NCBI RefSeq assembly: GCF_039555335.1
Contig: NW_027305496.1
Coordinates: 965,001-1,029,000, forward strand
Direction of reading: 5' to 3'
Source: Amphiura filiformis
Lineage: Eukaryota > Echinodermata > Ophiuroidea > Amphilepidida > Amphiuridae
DNA: 64,000 nt
Shown in pieces: positions 55,801 to 64,000 of this stretch (positions are counted from its first letter, which is position 1; every line of letters starts with the position of its first letter). The notes beneath the pieces were generated by a model. It made no database searches. It saw only the letters and a program-made list of their open reading frames with translations, and was not told the DNA's origin. Made by a program: the position numbers and the translations under genes.

Positions 55801-58800
55801 GTTTCCATAAGATGCGCCACGCATGCAGATAAGCGTTGCATATGCGTAGCGTATCTGTGCGTTACCAAATTGCGCGATACGCAACGCGATGCGTTATTGC
55901 GCGCGTGTACCATGCTGGTACAACAAAGATTTTCTTTCCTTTTAAATTTCAAACACGAGTGGAATAGTGAAATAAAATCCTTAAAATATTGCAGTTGGAG
56001 TTTATAAATCTGGATTTTCATTCCTTGTATTTATAAAAAACATAACAAAGTACAAACATATAAAAAAACTCAATTTCGCGAAAGAAACAATGTCTAGAGT
56101 ACACAGCCGCGTTAAGGCGCCTTATTTGGGGTTTGGACTGCTTTATCGGCGGTCTACGTCCCTTATCTGGGGTTACGGCGCATTATCTGGGGTTTAGATG
56201 CCTTATCTGGGTTTAGACTGCGATATGCTAAGGTTAATGCATCTTAGCCACAGGTAAGGAACGTAAACCCAGGATAAGGCCGTCTAAACCACAGATAAGG
56301 CGCCTTATCCCTAGATAAGGGACGTAAACCCAAGATAAGGCAGTTTAACCCCCATATAAGGGACATGAACTCCAGATAAGGCGGAAATGACACACTTATG
56401 CTTCTGCTCTCATTCAAAAATCACATTTACGCTCTACCAAATGGGGCCATCTTGGATTTCTGGGCAAAAATTATGTTATAACGTCAAATTAATGTCAGAT
56501 TCGGATTTCTTGGGGTCGATTTACCGGAAAAAGTGTCTTTGTACACGATTTTAGGTACTCTGGTTCAAAACTTATTTTTTTCAAGATGGCGCCGGCGGCC
56601 ACCATCTTGGATTTCTGGGTAAAAATGAGGCCGTAATGTCAAAATAATGTCAAATTTGAAATCCTTGTAGTCTACTTATCCAAAAAAGTGTCGTTGTACA
56701 CGATTTTAGGTCCTCTGGTTCAAAACTAAATTTTTCAAGATGGTGCTGGCCACCATCTTGGATTTCTGGGTGAAAATGATGCCGTAATGTCAAACTAATG
56801 TCAAAATCGGAATCCTTGTACTCGACATATCCGAAAAAGTGTCTTTGTGCATGATTATAGGTGCTCTGGTTCAAAATTTAAATTTTCAAAATGGTGGCGG
56901 CGGCTATTTTGGATTTTGGCCTCTAGCGAAAAACGCCGGGATTTTCGCGAGGGACATGGAGGCTATTTTTTTTCTAAATGGTCCATATCAATCGTCAAAG
57001 CTTACTAGCCAGAGAGTGGTCACCACATTGAACTTTTTCACCTAACTAATGTGTTTGAGGGTATGTGGTGTATAAATTATTGATCTACCAGCATCATATT
57101 ACCGGGGGTCTTTTCTGTTTACGTATATATGAGGCATGGGCAGGGGTGATTTTGTATCTATTGTTTTTGTGCTAACGTCTTTTTTACAATTAATGACAAA
57201 AGGTCATAACTGTCGCCTTTGCCGACATTTAAATAAGGGGCAGTCTTCAGTGACCGGCCCTTTTCAAAGCCGCCAAAACTTTTACATTAGTAGATAGGCA
57301 AGGATCGCTTGCTCTCTGTTGACATGAGAGAGTCTTCACCGAACGACTCTTTTCAGTGCCATCAGTAGGCGAAAAGAAGTCAGAGCTACTCCTGACGAAA
57401 GCTTGACTAAACTTGTCCGACGGCGAATCCGCTAAAAACGTACTAACTATCCTAAATTCTATTATAATTAATGTCGCGATATCAAGGTCTGCCCGAAAAC
57501 CATTTCATTTAACTGTAAGCAGCAAAATAATTAAGGATGTTAAAAAATATAACAAAATATGAAAATAAAATAAAATTATGACATAATGAAATCCTGTACC
57601 TTTTATAAGACCTGATTTATTGAAATTGTTTGAGAATGAAACAAACGAAGAGGGGAATGAAATCAAAAGTTGCACGTTACTCTTCTAATCAATGGAAAAC
57701 ACGACGCTTATTCTCTTTATCAAAAAACGCTCTGCAAATCAATACATCCAATGGAGCAATCTGCAACTCTTGAATTTGCATGGCGTTCTTTGGAATATGA
57801 TTTGAACAAATGAGGTCTTAAATTGGAGCTTAAAGATATTGGCTGGTTCTAATTATGACAAATGTCTTTGGTTAGAGTATGCAGGGGTGGACGTAAATGG
57901 TAACATAACTATTTTGCTGCCTGAATAATATTAATCTGTGCATAATAATTATTCAGGATTACCAGGAAGAGGAAATCAAGTAGTACAACTGCCAGCAGGA
58001 AACGCAACTATTTTAACCTCCCCATCCTACCCACTCTTTTATCCTGCTGACATCGACATCCAATGGCAACTCTTGAGTCCTCCTGGCACCGTCATCCGAC
58101 TTGCTTTTATCGATTTCTCGCTTGTCATCAACGAGGACTTTTTGTATATCGTCAGCAATGGGTCCAGGAATTCTGCGGTAACTCTTGGGAGCTTTACAGG
58201 TATAGATGGTGAGGGGAAGGTGGTGTTATCTGACGGTAATGAACTGTGGCTTCGGTTTGCTGCTGGAAATTCGATGTCCGTAACAGCTGGAATGGGTTTT
58301 GTGATGTCACTTACCGTAGAAGGTATTTCTGACTGAGTAATTATGTTGTGCATGAGTTCCATTTGGAGCTATATTTTTGTATCACTAGGTACTAGGTTAA
58401 CATACGGTTAAGAAGTACAAAGTTGCAAACTAAATTTTTCAAGATGGTGCCGGCCACCATCTTGGATTTCTGGGTGAAAATGATGCCGTAATGTCAAACT
58501 AATGTCAGAATCGGAATCCTTGTTCTCGACATATCCGAAAAAGTGTCTTTGTGCATGATTATAGGTGCTCTGGTTCAAAACTTCAATTTTCAAAATGGTG
58601 GCGGTGGCCATTTTGGATTTTGGCCTCTAGCAAAAAATACCGGGATTTTCGCGAGGGACATGGTGGCTATTTTTTTTTCTAAATGGTCGAATCAATCGTA
58701 CCTTACTAGCCAGAGAGTGGTCACCAAATTGAACTTTTTCACCTAACTAATATCTTGTTATTTATTTCAAACAGAAGGATGTTCGGCTTCCGAATTCGCC

Positions 58801-61800
58801 TGCAGAGATGGCGGATTGATCACTTGTAAAGATGCACAGGTTCAATGTAATTTCATGCAAGAATGCCCTGACGCTTCTGATGAAGGCCCACAGTGTGGTA
58901 GGTGAAACGGTTTTTTTTTCATCATTGCGACACGCATTGAACTTAGCACACGTTCATATACGACCACACATACTAACGTAGGTATCGCATGAGGCTGTAC
59001 ATTCCCAACCAACGATGTTACGCCCGCATATACGACGAACTAAATATTCTGCAGTCGACCTCTTGTGACCCCCATATGCTAAAACCGGACCCACATACCG
59101 CTTAACATCAATTGTTTTTAGTGTTTCCCGGATACTATAAACAAGCAAAACTCAAATATTTCGGAAGAAGGATCACTAAATGCATTATTATTCCTTTATT
59201 TTCAAAATGATACATTTTCATTGGGTAAATTAGTCGTATCGGATGAACAGCGTGATGCAGTACAAAACTGTGAATTTCAACGTCTTTTGTGCGTTACATG
59301 TGGATGTTTTTATCAAAGATGCAAATCGCAATCGCTTTTTATACGGCCGATATCACACACATTTCAATGGACAATCTGCACGTATGAACGAAGTCAATTT
59401 GTCACACTTCACTGTTACTCTATTATACTCGTAATAGTTTCTCACAAACAAATTGCATTAAGAATAGCTAATCGACTATATTTCGTAGGTTGTGCAATTT
59501 CTACGCGTTCATTTCATGCGTGTGGAATCTTCTATACAGGCCTACTGGCTAAATATGCGATCTTGCCCTAACATGTGGTGTTAACTAGACTGGCGTACAA
59601 TTACGGTGTTTGGGAATCAGAACCTCTATAATCATGATAATCCATTGGGAACGGCCCGTTAGATTTTAAACTTCAAAAGAGGGTTTTTTTCTGACAAACA
59701 GTTTTTGTCTTTACTTGAGTTGTATATTCTACCTGTTGTTTTCCTTCTTCCAGGGTTTTGTTGGAATCCGATATTTAACCTAAACTCAAGGAGCTCCACA
59801 CTTACCTCATTGTTCTATCCATACCAATACCCACCACACCTAAGATGCTTCGCTCAAATATCTACGCCGTCAACATACGGAATCAAACTTATCGTAACAA
59901 ATTACATGATCACCAAGCAGGATCAACTATTGCTATCTAACAATTATATCGACGAGACATCTTTCGATGGGTTGAACGAGGATGGGACGTATATCTCGGG
60001 CCGTGTGATGTCCGTTTTGAGTTTCCGTAGTGATGTGTGGTTGGGATACGTAATTGGTGCTAATAATGTGACCACAGGTTTCTCGATGGAAATTTCAAGA
60101 TATCGATTGGGAGGTAAGCATTTGAAAACTTGGGGGAAACGGCGTTGTGGAGCAAAATATAGCTTATATATTTCAGATGTAAAAACCTCAAAATTGATAA
60201 ACTACCCAAAAGTGCCTGTTCTGAACATGACACGTCACAACTATTTTGACCCCAACAAAAAAAAAAAAAGTTTGCCAACTAATATTTTACATTTACATTC
60301 TAGCATCATTAATGAAATGTTGCATTGTTGATTTTTTTTTATATAAAACGTCTTAAAAATGTTTTCCCGAATTTTAAAATTCAACCCGACATTTAAAGGT
60401 TTTGATTAAAGCCAAAGCCCGATTATATCGTTTTTTGTGTGTCTCAGATAACATGTTACAAAATCGAAAGTGTTTTTTTTTTTTTTTACCTTTTACATGA
60501 AAAATAGTAATATTGCCAGCAGTATTAATTTATTTCTTGAACTGGGGATTTTAAAACCAGTAAAAGTCCAAATATGTAATGCGCACTATGTTAAATAGAA
60601 CCTGTAAAACATACATATTTCCGCATCACGTTACCTCTGCCTCAAACCAAGTTCCCATTCTTATTTTTTTCTTCTTCTTTTTTTATTTTTTTTTTTTTAC
60701 CTTTTACATGAAAAATAGTAATATTGCCAGCAGTATTAATTTATTTCTTGAACTAGGGATTTTAAAACCAGTAAAAGTCCAAATATGTAATGCGCACTAT
60801 GTTTAATAGAACCTGTAAAACATACATATTTCCGCATCACGTTACCTCTGCCTCAAACCAAGTTCCCATTCTTATTTTACCATTTGAGTTACCCCTGACG
60901 TGATCAAATGCTTGATTTGATGTAGATAAAGTACATACACGTGGCAGTCAGTACAGATCACTTTATTGGTTCTCTCCATCCAGTCATGAACGAAAGGTTA
61001 TGACTTCAGAGATGCGATGTCAATTGTTGACGATCTTCAGCGGGAGAATAACGTTCTTGTAGAGGGCGTTATAGAATTACCATAACATGAGCAATTCACC
61101 GAGTCCCTGATCTTCCTTACCTCTTTCCTTCTATAGACCTTGCGTGATCATCCTTTCGAAACTATCAGCTTTATGTCTATAGTGGTAATGGCCAAAGTAT
61201 CTATTAAAAGTTGGTCAACAGTGATAATCTTACTCTTATCTATATTTCCTATTATCCGCAGATGAGTCAGCAATGTCTTGTACCAACGAAGAGTTCGAAT
61301 GCACCAGTGCGATGCCATCAGCCATAGTCTGCTTCAATTCTAGTGTACGCTGTGATTCCTTTGCTGACTGCCCGGACCAAACCGACGAACAAGGATGCGG
61401 TAGGTGCAATTATTATAAGATGGGTTACGATGATTCAACCGTGATGCCTTGCGCAAAATGGTCAGACATATGAGGTTTTGAGTGTTTACTGTCAATCATG
61501 TGAAGTTCTAAGTGCTTACTGTTCATGGTCAATCATTAGACACAATGTCCCCGGGTTTTTTTTTTTTTTCATGGGATGCAGACCTGCAATCACGTGATTT
61601 GATGATGTGTTGAGCATGTTTGATGATGACGTAATTTATCGTATGTGACTGGTATGAGGTGGTACCCTTGTTACCCACTGAATACCTTTTTTAACCAGTC
61701 ACTAGTCTTGTTTACTTGACTATGGTTGTTATGTGTAAAGCCAAAGGTAAAGGACGTCAGACTTTACTACTACAAGCTTTCCATAAGTAGCAACAATATA

Positions 61801-62637
61801 TATTCTGATGATGACCAATTCCCTTTGCTTTATGTGTACACGTTGCAATCATCACGTTACTGTGTTAAATGACTTAAAATGGTATTTCGTGATGCATAGC
61901 CTCGTCCCGGAACTGAAGCTTGCTTTTAATACCATCAGAGATCTGTAACTACACAATGTGCGTTAACATTGCCTTCTTGCAAATCCAGTCGTTTGACAAA
62001 GACGACGTGTGTAATCTCCGACTGTACAATGCGCGAAACTACATCACAGTAACCTATGGGTCACCGTAGTAATATAACTCGGAAAATCAATGTCCGAATC
62101 ACTGACATCTTAAAAATACCCTCTTTCTTTTTATGGATATCTATAGAATCCTACCCTAAAAGAGGATGTAAAACTCACGCACAATGCCCTTAAACTGTTC
62201 CAAGCTGTCGACTTGTGACCTTTTGGACCTCTCTTCGGTAGGCTACTAATCATATATATTCGATAATCTAATTTAAAAATATTCCATGAATACAAATAAT
62301 AATATATGTCATCCATTTTCTATAAGGCTTCCCAACAGCAAAGATAAGCACAACTCAACAGGTACCGCCAACTTCAACTGAAACTGCTTCCACAACTTCC
62401 GAGAAACTCCCAACGACAGTCCAGATTTGGACATCAGAATTGTTCATAACATCGTCAACAGACCAGATGTCGACATCAGAATTATTGACCTCTTCATCAG
62501 ATCAACCGACAACAGCAGCAGCGATGCCGACAAAGTCACCGACAGCACCATCAGCGCAGCCGACAAAGCCAATAGGTCATGCGACAACATCGTCTGTGCA
62601 TATTGTAGTAGATATAGATGCAGATAGGATTCCGTGA
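46804..62637 (+). CDS. Gene B: (CUB-LDLa)x4 secreted paralogue of gene A (12 exons)
   Basis: Twelve exons join in frame to 771 codons including TGA. Order: signal peptide (1-19), CUB1 (22-136), LDLa1 (137-179), CUB2 (180-297), LDLa2 (298-338), CUB3 (339-460), LDLa3 (461-501), CUB4 (502-621), LDLa4 (622-667), Ser/Thr/Pro-rich tail (668-770). Exon lengths of 129, 191, 123 and 366 bp equal those of gene A exons 4, 5, 7 and 8, so the two genes come from a tandem duplication. It lacks LDLa5, the LRRs and the seven helices. As predicted it would be a secreted, probably O-glycosylated protein. A 3' continuation by alternative splicing beyond the window is not excluded. Confidence 0.85.
46868..48018. 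other. Gene B intron 1, nothing firm
   Basis: Contains low-complexity G-rich stretches near 47080-47110 and 47260-47310 and no exon apart from those listed. No paired ends found. Confidence 0.4.
48019..48188 (+). CDS. Gene B exon 2: CUB1, first half
   Basis: Acceptor ttactag, donor gtgagt, phase 1 to 0. Reads IPTVNISSPNYPRHYDHNLD, CYWHFTY and FIDFGTELNYDK. Close paralogue of gene A exon 2. An in-frame upstream ATG (47970) gives a hydrophobic N-terminus, so an alternative first exon is possible. Confidence 0.88.
48603..48777 (+). CDS. Gene B exon 3: CUB1, second half
   Basis: Acceptor ttctttag, donor gtgagt. Reads LFLAPTQGNETIEYHG, ELWVRFQSDGGGSKPGFFIQ. Strong F-x-S-D-G and G-F-x-I CUB signature. 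Confidence 0.9.
48888..49344. repeat. GACCC-rich MITE, full copy
   Basis: Left CACACAAAACTACGGGGTCA, right TTGACCCCGTAGTTTTTTGTGTG. Interior rich in GGGTCA / TGACCC. It starts 110 bp after gene B exon 3. A partial inverse copy follows gene A (28480-28800). Confidence 0.88.
49560..50235. repeat. Foldback element with AAGTTGA modules
   Basis: GTTGGCATTACTTAAAAAGT near 49728 pairs with ACTTTTTAAGTAATGCCAAC at 49763-49782; similar GTTGGCATTACTCGGAAAGT / ACTTACTGAGTAATGTCAAC pairs at 50154-50212. Outer ends share TTGTTCG / CGAACAA. In gene B intron 3. Confidence 0.65.
50452..50580 (+). CDS. Gene B exon 4: LDLa1
   Basis: 129 bp, phase 1-1. Ends KCDSFVDCDDGSDETDC, intact calcium cage; paralogue of gene A exon 4. 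Confidence 0.93.
50581..51541. other. Gene B intron 4, nothing recognised
   Basis: No exon or paired repeat noticed. A short repeated phrase about GACGTCA at 48365-48420 and 51255-51310 hints at related decayed sequence in intron 2. Confidence 0.4.
51542..51732 (+). CDS. Gene B exon 5: CUB2, first half
   Basis: Acceptor ataccag, donor gtagga, 191 bp. Reads GLCFDEEANVTVNEVHVITS, PGYPIRYPVDLDCSYHV and DFFTEMVYDYLQIQ. Confidence 0.92.
51999..52161 (+). CDS. Gene B exon 6: CUB2, second half
   Basis: Acceptor tctatag, donor gtaaga. Reads ALTLFGVSSPDEIYTNSEEI, WMTFVSDAWTSYDGFKIELS. Confidence 0.9.
52252..52610. repeat. TTAA MITE, family GGGGGTACTACACCCCTG (copy 3)
   Basis: TTAAGGGGGTACTACACCCC at the left and GGGGTGTAGTACCCCCTTAA at the right; perfect TTAA flanks. 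Starts 91 bp after gene B exon 6. Confidence 0.93.
52700..53035. repeat. Inverted-repeat element, about 110-bp arms
   Basis: Left GTCCTTAAATAATACAGGGATGA...TTGTCACGC...AACGCCGC and right GCGGCGTT...TGTGACAA...TATCCCTCTATTAATTAA are inverted with moderate divergence. Confidence 0.65.
53342..53464 (+). CDS. Gene B exon 7: LDLa2
   Basis: 123 bp, phase 1-1. Reads KCKGIHWECLNTFLTC, LCDIDEQCLNGIDQENC. The last acidic pair is D-Q rather than D-E, so calcium binding may be weakened. A 4.5-kb repeat-filled intron follows. Confidence 0.88.
54238..55012. repeat. AACCCCAGATAAGG minisatellite with its own palindrome
   Basis: Tens of copies of AACCCCAGATAAGG / CCTTATCTGGGGTT at about 22-30 bp spacing. 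54494-54695 and 54815-55012 are themselves inverted copies around about 54755, so there is a palindrome inside the palindrome. A second block is at 56105-56385. Confidence 0.88.
55013..56104. other. Core of the foldback element, no gene
   Basis: No coding feature. A local CG-rich stretch at 55806-55905 is built of GCGATACGCAACGCGATGCG-like words, unlike the AT-rich surroundings. Confidence 0.5.
57047..57956. other. Gene B intron 7 remainder, nothing recognised
   Basis: Between the foldback element and CUB3. No repeat ends or exon found. Confidence 0.45.
57957..58322 (+). CDS. Gene B exon 8: CUB3 (cysteine-free)
   Basis: 366 bp, phase 1-1. Reads ATILTSPSYPLFYPADIDIQ, IRLAFIDFSLVINEDFLYIV, GMGFVMSLTV. 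Like gene A exon 8 it has no cysteine. It is bracketed by copies of one repeat arm on both sides. Confidence 0.92.
58430..58746. repeat. Solo arm of the 3.5-kb foldback family
   Basis: Nearly identical to 56735-57046: TTTTTCAAGATGGTGCCGGC, GTGTCTTTGTGCATGATTAT, TTTTCGCGAGGGACATGG, ending TTGAACTTTTTCACCTAAC. Lies between CUB3 and LDLa3 of gene B. Confidence 0.92.
58775..58897 (+). CDS. Gene B exon 9: LDLa3
   Basis: Acceptor aaacag, donor gtaggt. Reads GCSASEFACRDGGLITC, QCNFMQECPDASDEGPQC. The acceptor lies 26 bp after a foldback-arm copy. Confidence 0.9.
58898..59753. other. Gene B intron 9, nothing recognised
   Basis: An open frame of 116 codons at 59221-59571 begins at TTG and has no protein-family features. 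Confidence 0.45.
59754..60113 (+). CDS. Gene B exon 10: CUB4 in a single exon
   Basis: 360 bp, phase 1-1. Reads GFCWNPIFNLN, TLTSLFYPYQYPPHLRC, VLSFRSDVWLGYVIG and GFSMEISRY. Gene A has an intron here. Unlike gene A CUB4 it keeps two cysteines. Confidence 0.9.
60117..60242. repeat. Truncated MITE, family CATGTCAAAAGCAGAC
   Basis: GGAAACGGCGTTGTGGAGCA, ACCTCAAAATTGATA and ACATGACACGTCACA match the right half of 38464-38897. It begins a few bases after the CUB4 donor. Confidence 0.75.
60473..60885. repeat. Recent tandem duplication, 210-bp period
   Basis: From ACCTTTTACATGAAAAATAG at 60488 and again at 60698, about 190 bp are nearly identical (differences seen: CTGGGGATT vs CTAGGGATT, GTTAAATAG vs GTTTAATAG). 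Each copy begins in a T-tract. Confidence 0.95.
61262..61399 (+). CDS. Gene B exon 11: LDLa4
   Basis: 138 bp, phase 1-1. Reads SCTNEEFECTSAMPSAIVC, RCDSFADCPDQTDEQGC. Longer second loop than gene A LDLa4. Confidence 0.92.
61400..62326. other. Gene B intron 11, nothing firm
   Basis: TATTTCGTGATGCATAGCCT near 61880 faintly recalls the left part of the TTAA MITE at 19749, but no matching right end was found. Confidence 0.35.
62327..62637 (+). CDS. Gene B exon 12: Ser/Thr/Pro-rich tail and stop
   Basis: Acceptor tctataag (weak pyrimidine tract), phase 1, TGA at 62635-62637. 102 residues, more than a third Ser or Thr (e.g. PPTSTETASTTSEKLPTT), ending HIVVDIDADRIP. No hydrophobic stretch for a membrane anchor or GPI signal. 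The in-frame join to LDLa4 and mucin-like bias support it; it has no counterpart in gene A. Confidence 0.72.
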
Positions 62638-64000
62638 TTTCACTGTACTCTTTCTCAGAGGATGATTTAAGGAAGCCCCGTCATGCATTGTGAAAGTGTT
62701 ATCACTAGAGTTTCAACTGTCACTTTACTTTTCAAATCCCATTCAACTCTGTGCAAAAGATGTTGTTTTAGAATTGTGCGTGTGTCATTATTACTTGGTC
62801 GATTTCGGAACAAAAGTGATGTGTGTTTAAAGGATAATTCACACTTTCTGTAGATACTGTAAAATGTGAAATCGACCGGCTTCTTCACAGCGGTTTTTAT
62901 GTAAATATAACTGTACAAATTCAATTTAACCATGCTTTTCTATGTAGCATAGCAAAGCAGTGGTATCATGTTAATCACACTGCTCGCCTGCTGCACACTT
63001 AACCCATTGGGGTGGTGGGTAGTACTTAAATCATCCTCTGACTCTTTCTGAACACTTTATTCAATTAATAATGTCCTCCCATCTTGCTGTTCACGAAAAT
63101 GAGTGAAATTACCCATGTATCATGCGATTCTTTGCTTTAAAAGGTGTACTTTATTCATGTAATATCTATAAAATCAACTATGCATAAAGCGCATCAACTA
63201 TAACAGCTATTCTAAAATCTCAGTCATAACAGTAGACCATTTAGGAAAAAACTCGGAAAGCAATATTTTTCAGTAAGCTAGAGGGTCATTGATTGAGAGA
63301 GGTTATAACTTATTCAGCCAATGTCAACATTTTGTCAACAGTTTTCCTGACATAATGAAGTAACACTTGTTTGGCACTTCACAATATAACAATGATGGAA
63401 AAAAACTCAAATGTTCATAATTTGTGGCACTTCTAGATTTAGACAAATTGACCCTTGGCAACGTAAGCATCGAACTCTTGTACACAAGACATAACTGTAT
63501 GACATGGAATAATAAACTGGGTTATTTATAACTAGATTGAATACATGAATATGTATAAGCAACGATTTCCCATGTTTAACTCAATTTGGCCAAAGTATGG
63601 ACTTGGGTGGGTTTTGTATTCAGGTATTCGTGGCAGTTGTCTTCAGAAAACGTCGATTTGAAAAGGCTTATTACCTTGGTTTGTCAACTGTTTTAAGCGT
63701 ATAGCATTAAAATGCTATACGCTTGGTTTTGGAATGATGGATGATGGGAAGACATAATTATCTATTGGATCCAAAGAAGATAATCACAGTATCCCATAAT
63801 ACATTGCGGCGAGGATTTTGAACTGGTTGAGCCAACGTGAGAAAATAACACATTGGAAATGTATTGTTGGATGCTGTGAATATATTTTTTGGTTATGGAC
63901 CATTCAAGTACTTTATTCTTGTTTTTGCTGGGTTAACCAAAATGGTTACACATTGGTGATTTAGAGGAAACAAACAGTAATGATTTACAGTATCATTTAA
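62638..64000. other. Downstream of gene B
   Basis: AATAAA at 63511-63516 is a possible polyadenylation signal, far (870 bp) from the stop. A 30-bp perfect palindrome AAGCGTATAGCATT-AA-AATGCTATACGCTT is at 63695-63724. ACTCAATTTGGCCAAAGTAT GGACTTGGGTGG at 63578-63612 copies part of gene A intron 17. No LRR or 7TM exon was found to the end of the window. Confidence 0.45.

Larger units (their letters stand above)
53561..57046. mobile_element. 3.5-kb nested palindromic foldback element
   Basis: Arms of about 940 bp (53561-54500 and 56110-57046) are inverted copies: GTTAGGTGAAAAAGTTCAAT at one end and ATTGAACTTTTTCACCTAAC at the other. Flanks read aatgTA and TAatg, so the target was TA or AATGT. 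Each arm has repeated AAATCCAAGATGGTGGCC-type units and a CCTTATCTGGGGTTTA minisatellite. No transposase is seen. Confidence 0.88.

Noticed and set aside
59221-59571. 116-codon open frame in gene B intron 9
   Set aside because: TTG start, no family resemblance, and it lies wholly in an intron between well-supported exons.
62427-62627. Asp/Asn/Arg-rich frame overlapping the last gene B exon
   Set aside because: It is the +1 frame of the Ser/Thr/Pro-rich exon; only the other frame joins in phase with LDLa4.

Overview
This is a eukaryotic, AT-rich, intron-rich window that looks like a marine invertebrate. An invertebrate deuterostome (echinoderm or hemichordate type) is my best guess, from the gene content (CYP2-type P450, CUB/LDLa/LRR receptor) and the very dense load of short foldback elements; the species cannot be fixed from sequence alone. 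All recognisable genes are on the + strand, and most open frames in the window are chance or repeat-derived.

Region 1 (598-6946) holds the last six exons of a CYP2-like cytochrome P450. The N-terminal exons lie before the window. Its introns carry a Penelope-like element scrap, a LINE 3' end and several inverted-repeat elements. Region 2 (6947-11292) is intergenic and made of nested foldback elements, including a 1.8-kb one with GC-rich ends.

Region 3 (11293-28437), gene A, is a 19-exon receptor gene that I could join with every splice phase agreeing, giving about 1322 residues: signal peptide, CUB-LDLa-CUB-LDLa-CUB-LDLa-CUB-LDLa-LDLa, an LRR cap and about five LRRs, then a cysteine hinge and seven membrane helices. 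It resembles the snail GRL101 / relaxin-receptor type of LRR-GPCR but with four CUB domains added. Several class A switch residues appear to be replaced.

Region 4 (28438-46803) is intergenic, with a 170-bp satellite-like array, a 3.6-kb foldback, TTAA-flanked palindromic elements, a hAT MITE with an exact 8-bp target duplication, and tRNA-like remnants.

Region 5 (46804-62637), gene B, is a tandem paralogue of the gene A ectodomain with nearly identical exon lengths and phases (12 exons, about 770 residues): signal peptide, (CUB-LDLa)x4. It then ends in a Ser/Thr/Pro-rich tail and a stop codon, with no LRR or membrane segment in the window. A and B together suggest a receptor and a secreted relative that may share a ligand; that is inference. 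Gene B's introns hold a 3.5-kb nested palindrome and a further copy of its arm, bracketing the CUB3 exon.
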